Shown: positions 9,740 to 21,662 of the stretch, in pieces | How the letters are laid out: each line of letters begins with the position of its first letter | Position numbering within the stretch: the stretch's first letter is position 1 | Program-made: the position numbers and the translations under genes | The notes under the pieces: generated by a model | What the model was told of the DNA's origin: nothing | The model's input: only the letters and a program-made list of their open reading frames with translations | Databases searched by the model: none | NCBI GenBank assembly: GCA_014529385.2 | Contig: CM043965.1 | Coordinates: 59,800,433 to 59,864,432, forward strand | DNA: 64,000 nucleotides | Origin: Adiantum capillus-veneris | Lineage: Eukaryota > Streptophyta > Polypodiopsida > Polypodiales > Pteridaceae | Reading direction: 5' to 3'

Positions 9740-12297
9740 ACCCCTATTGCGAATGTCACTAAGATGTCTAATATGCTTGTGCAATTCATGCAGCAGTCTA
9801 CCAAGGGCCATGTTAATGAGTAGACTAGGGTTTCTCTTCCAAAAAGACGTGGATGACTTGTTAACACTAGAATGGTAACCTAACAAGACATAAAAGTGTC
9901 CTTTCAGGGTTTTGGGAAAAAATTCCAAAACCATAGTAGATCCACTCATTTTGAAAAATCCTTTCATGAGCTTATAGTTCAATAACTACTACATATGGAA
10001 AAAATGAGAAACTTGTAATTTTTCTCATCCCTTGGTCACTACAAGCCTCCAAAGTTGATGGACCAGTGCATTTTGCCCAAAACAACAATTTCTTACGGTT
10101 GATTGCATATAAATAAGAGTGGAGATTTTTGTAGGACATGAGATAAAATGCCCCGTTAACTTCACTGGGTTGGTGACCAATACATATGGTTGCTTTTACC
10201 TCACTAATTTTTTTTGGGCAAAAAAAATAGGTACAAAAAAGTTGTATTTTTGCCATTCTGCAGACCTATCATCAAAGTTTCTATAGTCACACTCAATACA
10301 GATACTATATACATGTTTTCTTAGTTTTCTTTGGGCCTGTGGATTCAAAAGGAGCCATGGAGCATGTCAAAAGGATAATGGATCTCTTACAATTGGAACC
10401 TTGGGGGCAATGATAAAGTGCTAAATACAGCAAACATGAAAACACTAGGTTTAGCATTATGACCTCTAGAAACCCATAGAAACTACTCAATATCTAGCCA
10501 AGTTTGTAGTCTATGATTAGATATGGTCACTACCTACAAAATACACACAATTGGCCTAAGAAACTAGCAATATTGAGAAAGTTATACTTGCTACTCTAAA
10601 ATGTATCGTATTCTTTAGCAATCAAAAAACTCAACCATCATCATATACTATGCTATATAGCATATTAGGTCCCCAAAACTCAAGGAATATTAGCTTTATG
10701 TTATACATTACACTTACACAATCAAAATTGAATTTGGATATGAAGAAAGCCACCAAAAAAAATCATAAAAGTGCTAATTTTGGCCAAAAAACTGGATTAT
10801 GCAATTCTTGTAAATTGGTCATAACTTCCAATTTTAACACTTAGCTCTCCCTACAAGCATCAAAACATGTCGAGAACTATGAAGGCCTAACCTCTAGCCA
10901 TCTAAACCTCACAAACATGAAGTTTAGAGTGGTATAGTTGCCAAAAATTGAAAAAAAGCCAAAAACAGGACCCGTTTTTTCACATAGTTTTGGTTCAAAA
11001 ATGTTGTGCAAGAGTAAGGTTAATGGTGAGATCGATACTCAAAAAAAAATGCTAAGTTTTTTTCAACTCATAAGGCAACTTTGTTGATATATAGCACCTA
11101 GAAATTAATTTTCATACTCTTCAAATAATTCAAGCAAAATGGTCACTTAACACGACACAAAAGTTTCCAAGGACATAAAAGTGTCCTGTTACCATTCTAG
11201 TGTTAAAGAATACCAAGCCACTAATTTTTTTCAAAGAGGAAAAGGATCACAACAAAGATATTGTGAATATATTCATGAGCATATGGGATGGGATTCACAA
11301 TCTTTGGCACACTCTAGATGTAGATTGCAAACAAGTCTGACACTAGAGGGTAAGGCCTACAAATGGTGGATATTGCTCAAGGAGAAAGGCATTATACCAC
11401 AGACTTGGAAATCCTTCAAGGATGTGTTCAGAAAGGAACTTTTTCCCACAAACAAAGTGGTCAGAAATTGGTATGTATGTGACAAGTTCTCTATGCACCA
11501 GCATAAGATATTGTTGGAGTATATCCCACACTATCGTGATGTGATTCTCAAGATCGAGAGTCTATAAACCTTTGAGTAAGTGCATGGCTTCATCCATGGG
11601 TTAACACCAGATCTTAGGAAGCATCTTAAAACCCACCACTCCAAGACGTTTGAGGAGGCTATAGTGAAAGCGCTTATACATGACGATCTTGATGAAAAAG
11701 CATTACATAACACTCGCGTGTCTGACATTGCACATGCAAATGCACGAGCACAACATGGAAATAATAAGAGAAAATGTATAGTAGTTGCAGCTGATGCGTC
11801 TAAGAAGCCCAAGGGGCAATCTGCTTAGTGAAGAGTTTGAGAAGGCTAAGAAGGAAAAGCTATGAATTGGATACGGCAAAACCGATTCTCCCAAGGAAAA
11901 ATATGTTGCCCAAGGTAAGGATAAAGCATGCACATGGTGCAATTGCTGCTTCTCAAGTCCTCCTCTAATTTTTTCAATGTGGAAGTAACACACACTAAAG
12001 CGATGCACGAGTGTTGTATCATGACCTCAATGTGGTAGCCGACCTTTCGTCCAGATGAGTTGGTGCACATGCATGGGTTTATCCAAGGTCACAAGGTGAG
12101 AATCTCCTTAGAAGGTGGTGCTTTGCACAATTTCATTAACTGTTACTAAAACGGCTCAATTTTTCCCAAACTCCTCGTTTTCATCGTTACAAGGTAGCGA
12201 TGATTAACGGCCATGATACCAGGTGTGGGATACTCAAGTATAGGATGTTACATTGGAGATTCAAGGGTATAACATGTCCTTGAATTTCCAAGTCATA
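9740..12297 (+). pseudogene. Ty3/gypsy gag and start of protease (left arm), split by a TIR element
   Basis: Gag-like coding starts about 9740 (QFMQQ, GHVNE), is interrupted by the insertion 9865-11202, and resumes as EYQATNFFQRGKG, then LTLEGKAYKWW and SFKDVFRKELF, the core of the plant retrotransposon gag domain. A stop lies at 11565-11567. After a frame change, FIHGLTPDLRKHLKTHHSKT and a basic tail run to a stop at 11826-11828. Further on, GALHNFIN near 12120 and GHD-like remnants near 12210 are decayed protease. The coding trail ends at a deletion junction near 12297. The mirror copy is 46641-48310. Confidence 0.75.
9865..11202. mobile_element. 1338-bp non-autonomous TIR element with TTAA flanks
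   Basis: The ends are perfect 15-bp inverted repeats starting CACTAGAATGGTAAC. TTAA lies on both sides (9861-9864 and 11203-11206). The mirror arm has the uninterrupted gag sequence with a single TTAA (around 48187-48190), which proves insertion and gives the target duplication. A GACATAAAAGTGTCC motif lies subterminally at both ends. There is no transposase. CACTA-type ends would predict a 3-bp duplication; a TTAA duplication is the piggyBac signature. Because TTAA is palindromic, TA with ends ACACTAG is also possible. Confidence 0.85.
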
Positions 12298-12305
12298 TTT
12301 TAAAA
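12290..12305. other. Deletion junction replacing most of pol
   Basis: Left of here the sequence matches right-arm protease around 47105. Right of here it matches right-arm 3' sequence around 37990. About 9.1 kb of the right arm, of which about 3.3 kb is native pol, is absent. Two or three bases (TA/ATA) are shared at the joint, consistent with a microhomology deletion. Confidence 0.7.
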
Positions 12306-12415
12306 ATAAATTTTCCAAAAAAAAATTTGGAGGACAAACACTTCTCCAAGGGATGGATTAATGCCAGGCCAAGGGCCAATAGTTTGAATCGAGCTCGAGG
12401 ATTGCCTATATAAGG

Positions 12416-12438
12416 GGTAGAGGCTAGGAGGTGAGACA
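12416..12438 (+). other. Polypurine tract of the left-arm gypsy element
   Basis: A purine-rich run (AGAGGCTAGGAGGTGAGACA) lies directly before a TGTTAC start at 12439. The same arrangement is found reversed at 37854-37876. Confidence 0.55.
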
Positions 12439-14059
12439 TGTTACAAACTCCTTGGCCTCACAACCTACATCAATACCATAATATGGTAACACGCCGCAAC
12501 CCTCATTTGCAGACTTTAGCTACATTTTTAGTAAGGGCATGCATCCACTTGTGACATAAAATCTATGGTCCTCTTGAAAAGAGCGGCGAATACATTTCAC
12601 AATGTTTTTAGCCATACTTTGTTCCATGTGGAATATGAATCACCTTTCGTTCTTTGGTATATACTTTTTTTCAAGTCCAATATACATTGTCCAAAATGCA
12701 AATCCAGGTATATACTTTTTTTCAAGTCCAATATACATTGTCCAAAATGCAAATCCAATTAGTTTATGATTTGTTGCTTGTGGTTGTTTATCTTTATGTC
12801 AACGTACTTTTTAACATGATTTTGTTACCACAAATGCCCCAGGTTTACTTTATAGAAGTACTTTGAAAGGTGATTTTTCTATCCAAAATTTATGCACTTC
12901 AGTTTCTTTCGGTGCTTTTGTTGTGGCAGTTTGGTGATGACAACAAAAGATCCTCCTATTTCTCCATGAGTTCCCTTCTTTATGCGTGACCTTGTTATGG
13001 GCTCCATGTTCATTGACGATTTGGATCTTATGATTAACATTTGCATAGTTAGAGCCACGATATCAAAAGTTATTTGGCAGTCCAAGAATGCGCTACTGTC
13101 TCAAGGGAAGTGTGAGCCCTTGGACTCAGATGTTGTTCTAGAAACGTGTTGGTGGAGAGTACATTGTAGTAAGACTTGCAAGTTTAAGATGTAAGGCTTG
13201 TCAATTTGCCCTCTCATGTATTCTTTCTTGGTTATCCTTGTGCAAAGGATATGTCAGGGCTCTATGTAATATTTTGAGTTTGAAGCAATTCTAGCTCAAC
13301 TGAGCACTTTTGATTTTTTTTCCCCTATAGTATTGTAATTTTTAAGCTTACGCAACGGCATTGAGCCAAAGTGCGTCTATGAAAAGAAAAGAAATATATA
13401 ACTAGATTTATGAATACTTCCTCTCATATGTTGTATGACTAAGTATATGTAGTATATTTTACAATGGTCAAACATGATATTCTCATAGGTGCTAATATGG
13501 GAGAATCTCATAACTCTTATGCATTTATGTCTTCTCCTTTTACCCTTTGCTCCTCTCCCTTTTTGGATATTTATACTCTACTTTCTTTTACTTTTTATCT
13601 TGGGGGAAAAGAATTTAGGGCCTTCTCTTCACTTATACGCTTGTGTATCATTGCTAAAAAAACCTCCCTTGTTTGCACTTACGTGATTCGATACGTTTCT
13701 TTGGGTCCATCCATCGGGGTTGATAACTAGCACAGGTCATGCAATTTTGGCAATTAACCAAGCGATCAAACAAATGAGATTACCAATGCACAAACAAAAT
13801 TGAATATGGATGAATCGGATGCAAGAAATATTGACTTGAAATTAAGAGTGAATCTCCTTATTATAACACGTTGCTCATTGTTAGGTAAAGGCCCGTGGTT
13901 GCCGACTTGTCTAACCCTAAAACCATTAACTCTCAACTAAGCCTCATGTACATGTACATAAAAGAAACACATACAGTCCTTGATTGGTTTGTTCCCTCCT
14001 TCTTGGTTCCTCTCCCCCTTCTTGCATGCACACGAGCACGAGGCTAATGGCCTCATAAC
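12439..14059 (+). repeat. Candidate gypsy LTR between PPT and PBS (left arm)
   Basis: It starts TGTTACAAAC after a polypurine tract and ends ...CATAAC directly before a Met-tRNA-type primer-binding site at 14060-14071. Ends TGTTA...TAAC are near-inverted, with the final A lost. An LTR with a polypurine tract on one side and a primer-binding site on the other belongs to two internal regions at once, as in tandem elements made by LTR recombination. Forward frames here (for example 12982-13194) have antisense copies in the other arm and no family match. The mirror copy is 35093-37853. Confidence 0.45.
12656..12757. repeat. 51-bp perfect tandem duplication, left arm only
   Basis: 12656-12706 is repeated at 12707-12757. 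The right arm has one copy (around 37580-37630), so it arose after the arms separated. Confidence 0.9.
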
Positions 14060-14071
14060 TGGTATTAGAGC
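14060..14071 (+). other. Primer-binding site (Met-tRNA type)
   Basis: TGGTATTAGAGC differs by one base from the usual initiator-Met complement TGGTATCAGAGC. The mirror copy is at 35081-35092 on the reverse strand. Confidence 0.65.
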
Positions 14072-14275
14072 CCAACCTCCCTCTTTGACTCCGACTTCCC
14101 TCTCCCACCTCGCATATGCAACTCCTCGTGGAGCTTGTGAGAATCATATTTTGCAATATAGGCAACAAGTTGAATCAAGACCTGCAAAAGAATCGAGATA
14201 AATGAGCCCAAGAGTTCTGAGCGGCAGGAGGAAAATTGACAATGAGTGTATGGTTGTGTCTATGTGCATGTGTGT

Positions 14276-14276
<1 letters not shown>

Positions 14277-14313
<37 letters not shown>
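14277..14313. repeat. (CA)n microsatellite
   Basis: About 18 CA units. The mirror-arm site at 34723-34743 is shorter. Confidence 0.95.
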
Positions 14314-14316
<3 letters not shown>

Positions 14317-14362
14317 TATATAGACATGAGATTGTCTCTACCCTACCTGGGTGCAACGATGT

Positions 14363-15181
14363 TGTTGACGGGCGAGCGCCAACGACATGCATTGTGCTTC
14401 ATTGGTGTGTACACATATGTGTATACACATATTCTTTGTATCTACGGGCTCTACTTGAGTTCCACTTTGTACGTCTATGAGTAGATGAGCCTAGATCCCT
14501 ATTACATGCATTTACACTTTTGGTCGACTGCCCCTTTTTAGAAGCTCTTTATATATAACTCAATTCACAAGATGTGAAAGGGCATTCTTAGAAGAGCCAA
14601 CTCTTGGAGAGCAAAGAGAGCTTAAGAGAGTGTGAGGTGAGTGTGGAGAAGAAGAAGAGGAGTGGCTATGGAGCTTGGAGCTTCCTCATACACATGTAGC
14701 CGACGTTTGGGGTTAATGGAAGCTAAGTCTCTCTACTTTCTCTTGTCTTTCATGATTATGTGTGTTGTTTGCTTGATTAAGTCTTAATCTCCTCTTCTCT
14801 CTCAAGTTTCCCTCTTGTTGGAGCATTCTAGCTTCACATGTGTGCTAGATTAGAGTGTGTGTATGTGTGTTGCATGCATTGATCTAATTAGGCTTCCGCG
14901 TGTGTGCTTAATGTGTGATTAGAGTGTGTGTGCTTGAGATGAGAGCAAGGGAAGCATCAATGTCCTCATGTGTAGAGAGTTAGAGTGTAGGTTGAGTGTA
15001 TGTGTGTGTGTAGATCTAGCTTCCCGAGCTTTGCCTCTTCTATTCCCATGCTTTTCCCCTCTTCCTAGAGTCCTCAAGCTATCACATTTGGTGCATCCAC
15101 GCCTCCATGCACTAGCCGGGTTCCGATCCACCGGATTGACATTATGTCGGTGGGTTGAGCTCTATGCTACGACCGCCAACA
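14363..15181 (+). repeat. 5' LTR of the 8.1-kb element (819 bp)
   Basis: Begins TGTTGACGGGC and ends CGCCAACA. It differs from the 3' LTR by scattered substitutions and small indels, so insertion is neither brand new nor ancient. TTTATATATAA near 14550 is a plausible promoter TATA box; the 3' LTR has a variant at the same place. Confidence 0.9.
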
Positions 15182-15182
15182 T

Positions 15183-15200
15183 TGGCGCCGCTGCCAGGGA
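15183..15200 (+). other. Primer-binding site (tRNA-Asp type)
   Basis: TGGCGCCGCTGCCAGGGA matches the complement of the 3' end of plant tRNA-Asp(GUC) (TGGCGCCGTTGCCGGGGA) with two mismatches, one base after the LTR. Athila/Tat-lineage gypsy elements commonly use this primer. Confidence 0.85.
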
Positions 15201-17141
15201 TTGAGCACCTAAGCTAGAGGATCACCTGTGTGATGGTTTGAGTTCACTAATCTTCATTAGGTTTTGGTTTATGGTTGTAGGAATGGTGGTAGGTTTTGAT
15301 TTTGGTAGCATGTAGACTAATTTTGCGGTTTTTCCCTCTTTCTACACACTAATTTCTCACTAATCTACTAACAATTGAGCTTACACATGTATGGTTGTGC
15401 CTAATTAGAGGCAAGGTGTGCATGATTTTGGATTGAAATCGTTGATGTTTGGTTGCAAATCATGCATTTGGGATTTGGTTGCTTGTAGGTGAAAACGTAG
15501 GATCCGGAGCTTCGCGTACACACACGATGTGTGCTTTGTGTGCTCTCTGAAATCCGTTTGAATGCCAATTTTTCAATTCCGGATTTGTGTTATTTGGTCA
15601 TCCGTTTGTTGGTAAAAGCATTGAGCATTCAAGTTGTGCAATTAGACATCCGGGAAAGTGTATTTGTGCTTGCAAAAATGATGATTTGGTTTGTGCATTC
15701 AAGTAGTCAAGCACTTAGCGTTTTCTCTGAAATCGTCATTTGGAAAGTATGCTTTTGATTCCATATTGAGTTGTTTTGATTGTTTATGCATTTTGGTGCT
15801 ACATTTGTGTTTCCGAGATGGTATCAAAGTGATTGGAAAGTTGCACTTCATTCGGATTTGATTTGGATCGATTCGGGCCAAAAACACTCAAAAAACGTCC
15901 AAAAAAAAACGCTCCAAGAATCTTGCCTTTTGCTACCATTTGGTATGTATGATGAATTAGCGGGTGATTCTTGGTGAGAATGTGTGTCTAAGTGAGCTTA
16001 AGGGGTTGCTTAATTTTCAAAAATTTTCCGGTGATTTTTTGGTATTTTTAAGGCAATTTTTTGCCTCTTGAATGCCAAAAAAATCAATTAATTGACCAAA
16101 AATTGATGAAAATTTAGGAAAAATTGGGTAGCCAAATCTGTCAACGTATTCTTCACGAGCCCGAGACTTTCTCATATTATTCGGGCTAAATTTTGCATTT
16201 TTCGGCTATTTGTTACGCTCTTGGGCAAATTTTTTTTACTTTTTGGGGTATTTTGGAAAAAAAAAAAAACACACACACATACAAACATACATATACATAC
16301 ACACACACACATCCACACACCCACACCCCCCTCTCCCAAGGCTTTGCCCTCCTCCTTAATTCCTCCCCTCTCTTTCACTTTGTCCCCCTCCCCTTTGTTT
16401 CATATTGTGCCCCCCCCTTGTCAGTTGTCCTCTCTTTCATTTTGTTCCCCCCTCTCAATTTGTGTAGCACCCCTTACTTCAATGCCATGTAAAAGAAACC
16501 CCCCTCCTCCTTTTAATTTGTGCATAGCGACCCCCTCTTATTTCAATAAGAGTAAAAAGCACCCTTTACATCAATGCCATGTAAAAGAAACCCCCTCCTC
16601 CTTTTAATTTGTGCATAGCGACCCCTCTTATTTCAATAAGAGTAAAAAGACAAAACGTTCACTTTCAATTCAAAAGAGAGATAGATGCTTTTTTTCTTAC
16701 GTTACAAAAGTGAAGGGTTTGTGGCCTAAAGGCTTTCCCACCGAAAAAAAAAAAAAACCAAGAAAGGAGAGGAAGAGAATAGAGTAATTTCGCGCATAGG
16801 ATCCAGAGAGAGGAAGCGAGAGAGGAGAGAAGAGCAACTTTCCGCGTCATATAGTGAGAGGGAGATAGGGTGCACACGCACGCAGCGAGAGAGAGATAGG
16901 AGCTTTTTACGCGCATAGATGAGAGAGAGAGAGAGGGAGACTTCACACTCATTCGTCCACATATTCACTTACACACGCGCATTCACACGCGCCACGTTGT
17001 ACATTCGCTTCGCACACACACGTTCACGCGCATCACCCCGCACATTCCGCACCGCACACCCCATTGACCTGATTGCCTGAGATTAGACATAGGAGCCCGA
17101 CTAGAGACCGTGCACACGTCGAGAGTGCAATTTGCGCACAC
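15201..17141 (+). other. Untranslated leader of the 8.1-kb element
   Basis: About 1.9 kb without a convincing reading frame. It includes CA-rich low-complexity sequence at 16269-16325, C-rich and T-rich runs, and a near-duplicate CATCAATGCCATGTAAAAGA block near 16480 and 16570. Purine-rich GAGAGA tracts fill 16800-16940. Confidence 0.6.
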
Positions 17142-20100
17142 ATGATGGCCATGACGAGCCAGTGCTTCGAGTATATATTGCTCACGCTAGTAGGTGAGCA
17201 CAGAGGCCGACCCACTTACACAGACACACAGGGATACTTTTTTGTCCAATGTCGCACCTCCCTTGGCCCCACACAAACATTCCAGATAGTGCGAGTCCGT
17301 CCCGGCGACATCCTGGATGGCACATTTAGAGATGATTTTCGTGCCACTTACGTGGTCGACTATTAGATTAGGCGAGAGGAGATAGAGCTAGTACACGCAG
17401 ACGGCTGCTTTGAGGCATTCGACCACCCTGAGCAGGCTATATTACAGCGGGTATGTCACCAAGTGATCTATACTGATAGTGCTCAGCGTCGATATCAGTT
17501 AGAGTGTCGTGCATTGAGTCGACGCCTATCTAGAGATGTTGTGACACTAGTTGGCAAGCCTAGAGACAGATGCTACGAGAGCACCGCAGGCACTGAGTTT
17601 TACTTTTTGACTTGTGGGTTGCCATATGACCCTCAACCGACCCAGCACCCTGCTTTGAGTAGGAGTCCCTCACCTCCTCTAGACATAGTGCCACCACCCA
17701 GGACACTCAAAAAACCACCGCCAGGGTTCTCGTCACCTAGACCTGATTTGCTGCGAGGCGTTTCGAGCTACCACAAGTCTAGAGCGATGCACACCTCGGC
17801 GAGTGCTAGTACTTTGCGTACCACTCATAGTGAGACCGAGAGCGAGAGCCCGCGAGCGACATATTTTAGGGAGTCTCCACCTCGACACCTTGCACCATCT
17901 AGAGACCCATCCCCACCTCTGATGACACATATTAGAGACCATACGAGAGAGGCGACGATAACCCCAGCACCACCGTTGAGAGCACCAGAGTTCGGGCACT
18001 GTAGACTACACATTGTAGATATGAGTGCCCCTAGACCACTGACCACTACGCTTCAGGCACCGCTTGAGGCTAGAGAGACCGCAGGTAGCACGATACAGAT
18101 AGAGGGTCAGATTCTATGTATCATAGGTCAGTACCAGCGTGGTGTTGCCTTCTATGTTTATTTACATGACCACTTATATGTGCGGATGGCAGACCCATAG
18201 CGACCACTGTCTTTACCTAGGCAGATTGTGAGAGTCTACACACAGGCCGATAGAGCAGTCCTTATTGATGAGCTTGGAGAGCAGTATCGCTCGATTGAGA
18301 CCCTTGACTTCGATGATATTGAGCGAGCACACCCAGACGATCGCCTAGACACGCAGACACATCCTAGGCTAGTGGAGCTTCACAGAGATGAGCAAACCAT
18401 GACCTATCTAGACGAGCTCGGTCGTAGGTACAAACGCTTGTCGATTGGTGGATCCAGAGATCCTTCATCACACTTTCTTGCACATTTGATAGGAGATCCA
18501 CGTGAGCGAGTTTATAGGGATACCGGCCACGTAATGTACATTTTGACTATAGGTCTACCCTACTCCCTTCGACTTAGGCATCACGACTTATGTTTACCCA
18601 CGATGGCCATGCTAGCTCCACGATTACCGGGAGCTCCGAGTCCTCCAATCACACCAATTGCGATATCACCACCTAGCCCTCCTTTGTTGCAATGTATTTT
18701 ACCACCTTGGGAGAGGCCCGATGAGGATGACGCCTATCTTGACGAGCGAGTGACTGCACGAGAGAGAGCTGCTCAGGACACACCTATGCTTGAGCCTACA
18801 CGAGATCCTGTGAGGAGTGTTCCACGAGAGATAGCTCTAGCACTTAGCCTGCCCGCAGGGAGAGCCCCCGAGACTAGAGACTACTCAGAGCATTGTTAGG
18901 GAGACTACACCACCTGCCGCTCTCGTCCATGAGACTTCTAGCGTGCAGCAAGAGACCTCACAGAGTCGCACATTGAGTGACCCTGGCCTAGACACATATG
19001 AGACCATTATGCAGTTCTTGGCTACCTATGAGCATCCTTGTTCAGATTTGTCAACCTCACAACGGCCCTTAGAGATATCTATCGAGCCAGAGCCATATGC
19101 GAGAGTCGCTCCTTCTACGAGAGAGACTGTAGAGCCGATAGCATCGATGTCCCACACTTCTAGCATGCATAGTGGTGCCATAGTCTGTGAGCCACCAAGA
19201 GAGCAGCCACCCCAGGTAGATGCCGCCTTAGTGCCATCTACAAGTGCCGATTCACGATCATATCACCCGATTGAGCGGAGACCAGCCATAAGCCGTATAT
19301 TGCTAGATCAGGTTCCTAGAGACCACGTTCGAGACACCACGCCGATAGAGGTTACACCACAGATACCTGGACGTACACGGACTAGAGTGACTTCTACTGA
19401 CACACAATGTAGGGATACGAGACCGCCTACTAGACTTGTTTGGAGACCACGTACACAGGCATCCCAGCCATGTGTAGAGCCTTCTCTAGATAGTGGTTCC
19501 ACAGCGACGAGTAGTGCCACCGAGGAGCGACCCATGATAGATCAGGCACATAGTTTTCCACGTAGCGCTTCCCGGACCCTTTGACAGGTCTATCCCCGTA
19601 CCGAGATACACGCTAGATCTTTGCCTTGTGACGACACGATTGTGTTTATAGAGAGCCATATGACCGATGACTAACTTTCACATGGTTGGCTCACATCTAG
19701 ACGGTCACTTGAGGCACATGACTATTTCGAGGGACAGAGACATGTTTGGGTACCTAGGCCATGAGTGGTAGCATACCCGGCACATACACGATCATACCCT
19801 AGCGCGAGACCTCCACGAGCTAGATCTCGAGAGACAAGACGTCCCATAGAGAGGCCAGCCTCTCCACAACAGCAAGCACGTCCTAGAGATAGATGCACAC
19901 ACAGACATGCTAGACGAGCTCATACTGATATCCCTATGAAAGCGCGAGCATTGCAGATCTGGCTACCAAAGAGCCTTCCCCCTAGTTTATCACACGTAGA
20001 CCCTAGCACTAGCTCGAGTCAGATTTCTATTGACCATCATAGAGACATAGAGATATGTAGGAGTGTACTAGTGATACATGAGCTTCAGAGACCTATGACC

Positions 20101-20202
20101 AGTGACATAGAGGCTGATGTCATCCCTAGGCATGATATTTTCCCTTTAGCGGAGACCACATGTATAGATCTAGGTGCTAGCCAGCCTTTGACCATTAGAT
20201 AG
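17142..20202 (+). pseudogene. Unknown modular protein of the LTR element (two ~312-residue repeats)
   Basis: From the first in-frame ATG (17142) the frame runs to 18899 with TAGs at 17364 and 18198. It then shifts by one and continues to 20202 with three more stops (19582, about 19671, about 19761). Not recognised. Two units follow each other with a period near 936 bp. Each has an LVG/IIG-x-x-[RQ] strand, then QIVRV (identical, 17283 and 18222), an acidic helix-like stretch, and an hGxPRxRxY...T...Y-LT-GLPY motif (GLPY near 17618 and 18551), followed by a Pro/Ser/Arg-rich linker. The remainder is Ser/Pro/Thr/Arg-rich. There is no CCHC knuckle, DxG protease or YxDD. The region is richer in CpG than its surroundings. 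Confidence 0.6.
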
Positions 20203-21649
20203 AGAGCTATCCTTTTATTTGGAGAGGATTCTTTTATTCGTTCTAGTCGCACACGACTTTGATTTGTATTGATTGATCATGGTGCACTAGACACATGCGC
20301 ATATACCAGAGGCACTTTTTCCCACTGGGTTTTTCCCTCTGGATATCTAGGTTTTCAAACCTTAGTTTAGGACTTTTATTTTGTTTTCACTATTGCTTCT
20401 TTTCTTGCTAATATGCCCCTCAAGGTATTGTGCTTTGTGTCTTACTTTTGTGCAGGAAAAAGAAGCATGCGGACTAGCTTGACATTTACTCCCAGCAATT
20501 TGCATTTGGTGGGCCATCTCCATTGCTATTGGGGTCTATCGTCACATCCGGATACGAGGATCCACCCCATTACATGTGTACTTTTTCCATGATTGCCTCT
20601 TTCTCCTCTTATCACTACATTTTCCTTGATGTGCATAAAGTGCACAACCACATGAGTTTTTGCAAGCTAGGCTAGCTTTTGCAAGTTTCCATCTATGTGT
20701 TTTGGTGCAAGTCATTAATTTAAGTTTGACCTTATTTTTAGTAATCATGGGTATGCATTTGTGACCTTGTGTTAATCCTAGTTCATGACATTGCTAGCTC
20801 TAGGTTTTGAAATTTCTACTTAATGATTGACAAGTATTTAGGTGTGCTAGTTCTATGTGCAAGCTTGTTTCATTTGGTTACACTTTATAAGATTGCATCA
20901 TACACTTTGGAAGAGAAATCCAACCAAAAAAAAACACCAAAACAAAGGGCTACCAAATGAAAAATAAAGTCTATGTTTATGTGTACGGCCTATCGCCTTA
21001 GTGGTCTTTGGCAGGCGAGGGGAATCACCTTGGCTCGCTTGGTCAAGGCCCTAAACCGATGCCTTGGATTGTTAGGGGGTAGCCATGCCTTGAGTGAACT
21101 AGTACACTCTTGGAGAAGGCCTTGTAGTCATACAAGGAACCAAGGTCGATGCTTGTCTCACTCTTGGATGGTCACCATGTGCTTTAAACTCCTATGTTTG
21201 CATAAAATCAAAAGGCAAATGAAGCCTCTTCCACTTGAAATTCAAAGATTCTCATATTTGTTTACTACTTGAAAAGCGCCCAAGCTAGCCTAGCTCTAGT
21301 GCCATTTACATGTTTGTTTCTTATTAAGCATGCTAATTTCACTTCTTAGACTTGGCATAGTTGAGACCTTAGATTAAAACTCGGACACCTTTTGCGAACT
21401 CATGCATTACTTCCAATAAGGTTGGACTTTACTGAAATGCCTACACTTGACCATCTAATGTACCTTACAATTGCTATGCTTGCTTTGCAAAACTCTAATG
21501 TGGTTGCCGCTATTCATTGCTTCTCTTTTATTATGCACTCTCACTCTTATGTTGGACTAGCATGCACCTTAATGAAATTATCTTTTGTGCAGCCACATTC
21601 ATCACCCCTCTGACGACTCTTACGGGCGCCTGAGGACGTGCGCGAAATT
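20203..21649 (+). other. 3' untranslated part of the 8.1-kb element
   Basis: No gene found. Around 20310 there is a TTTTTCCCACTGGGTTTTTC run of the sort common in the 3' regions of plant LTR elements. A 99-codon frame at 20973-21272 has no family match. Confidence 0.5.
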
Positions 21650-21662
21650 AGGAAGGGGAGAG
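21650..21662 (+). other. Polypurine tract of the 8.1-kb element
   Basis: AGGAAGGGGAGAG lies immediately before the 3' LTR. Confidence 0.85.

Noticed and set aside
11703-12008. Reverse-strand frame of 101 codons
   Set aside because: Antisense shadow of gypsy gag; the forward frame carries the family motifs.
16193-16607. Overlapping forward frames of 99 and 128 codons
   Set aside because: His/Thr- and Pro-rich translation of CA and C runs in the untranslated leader of the LTR element.
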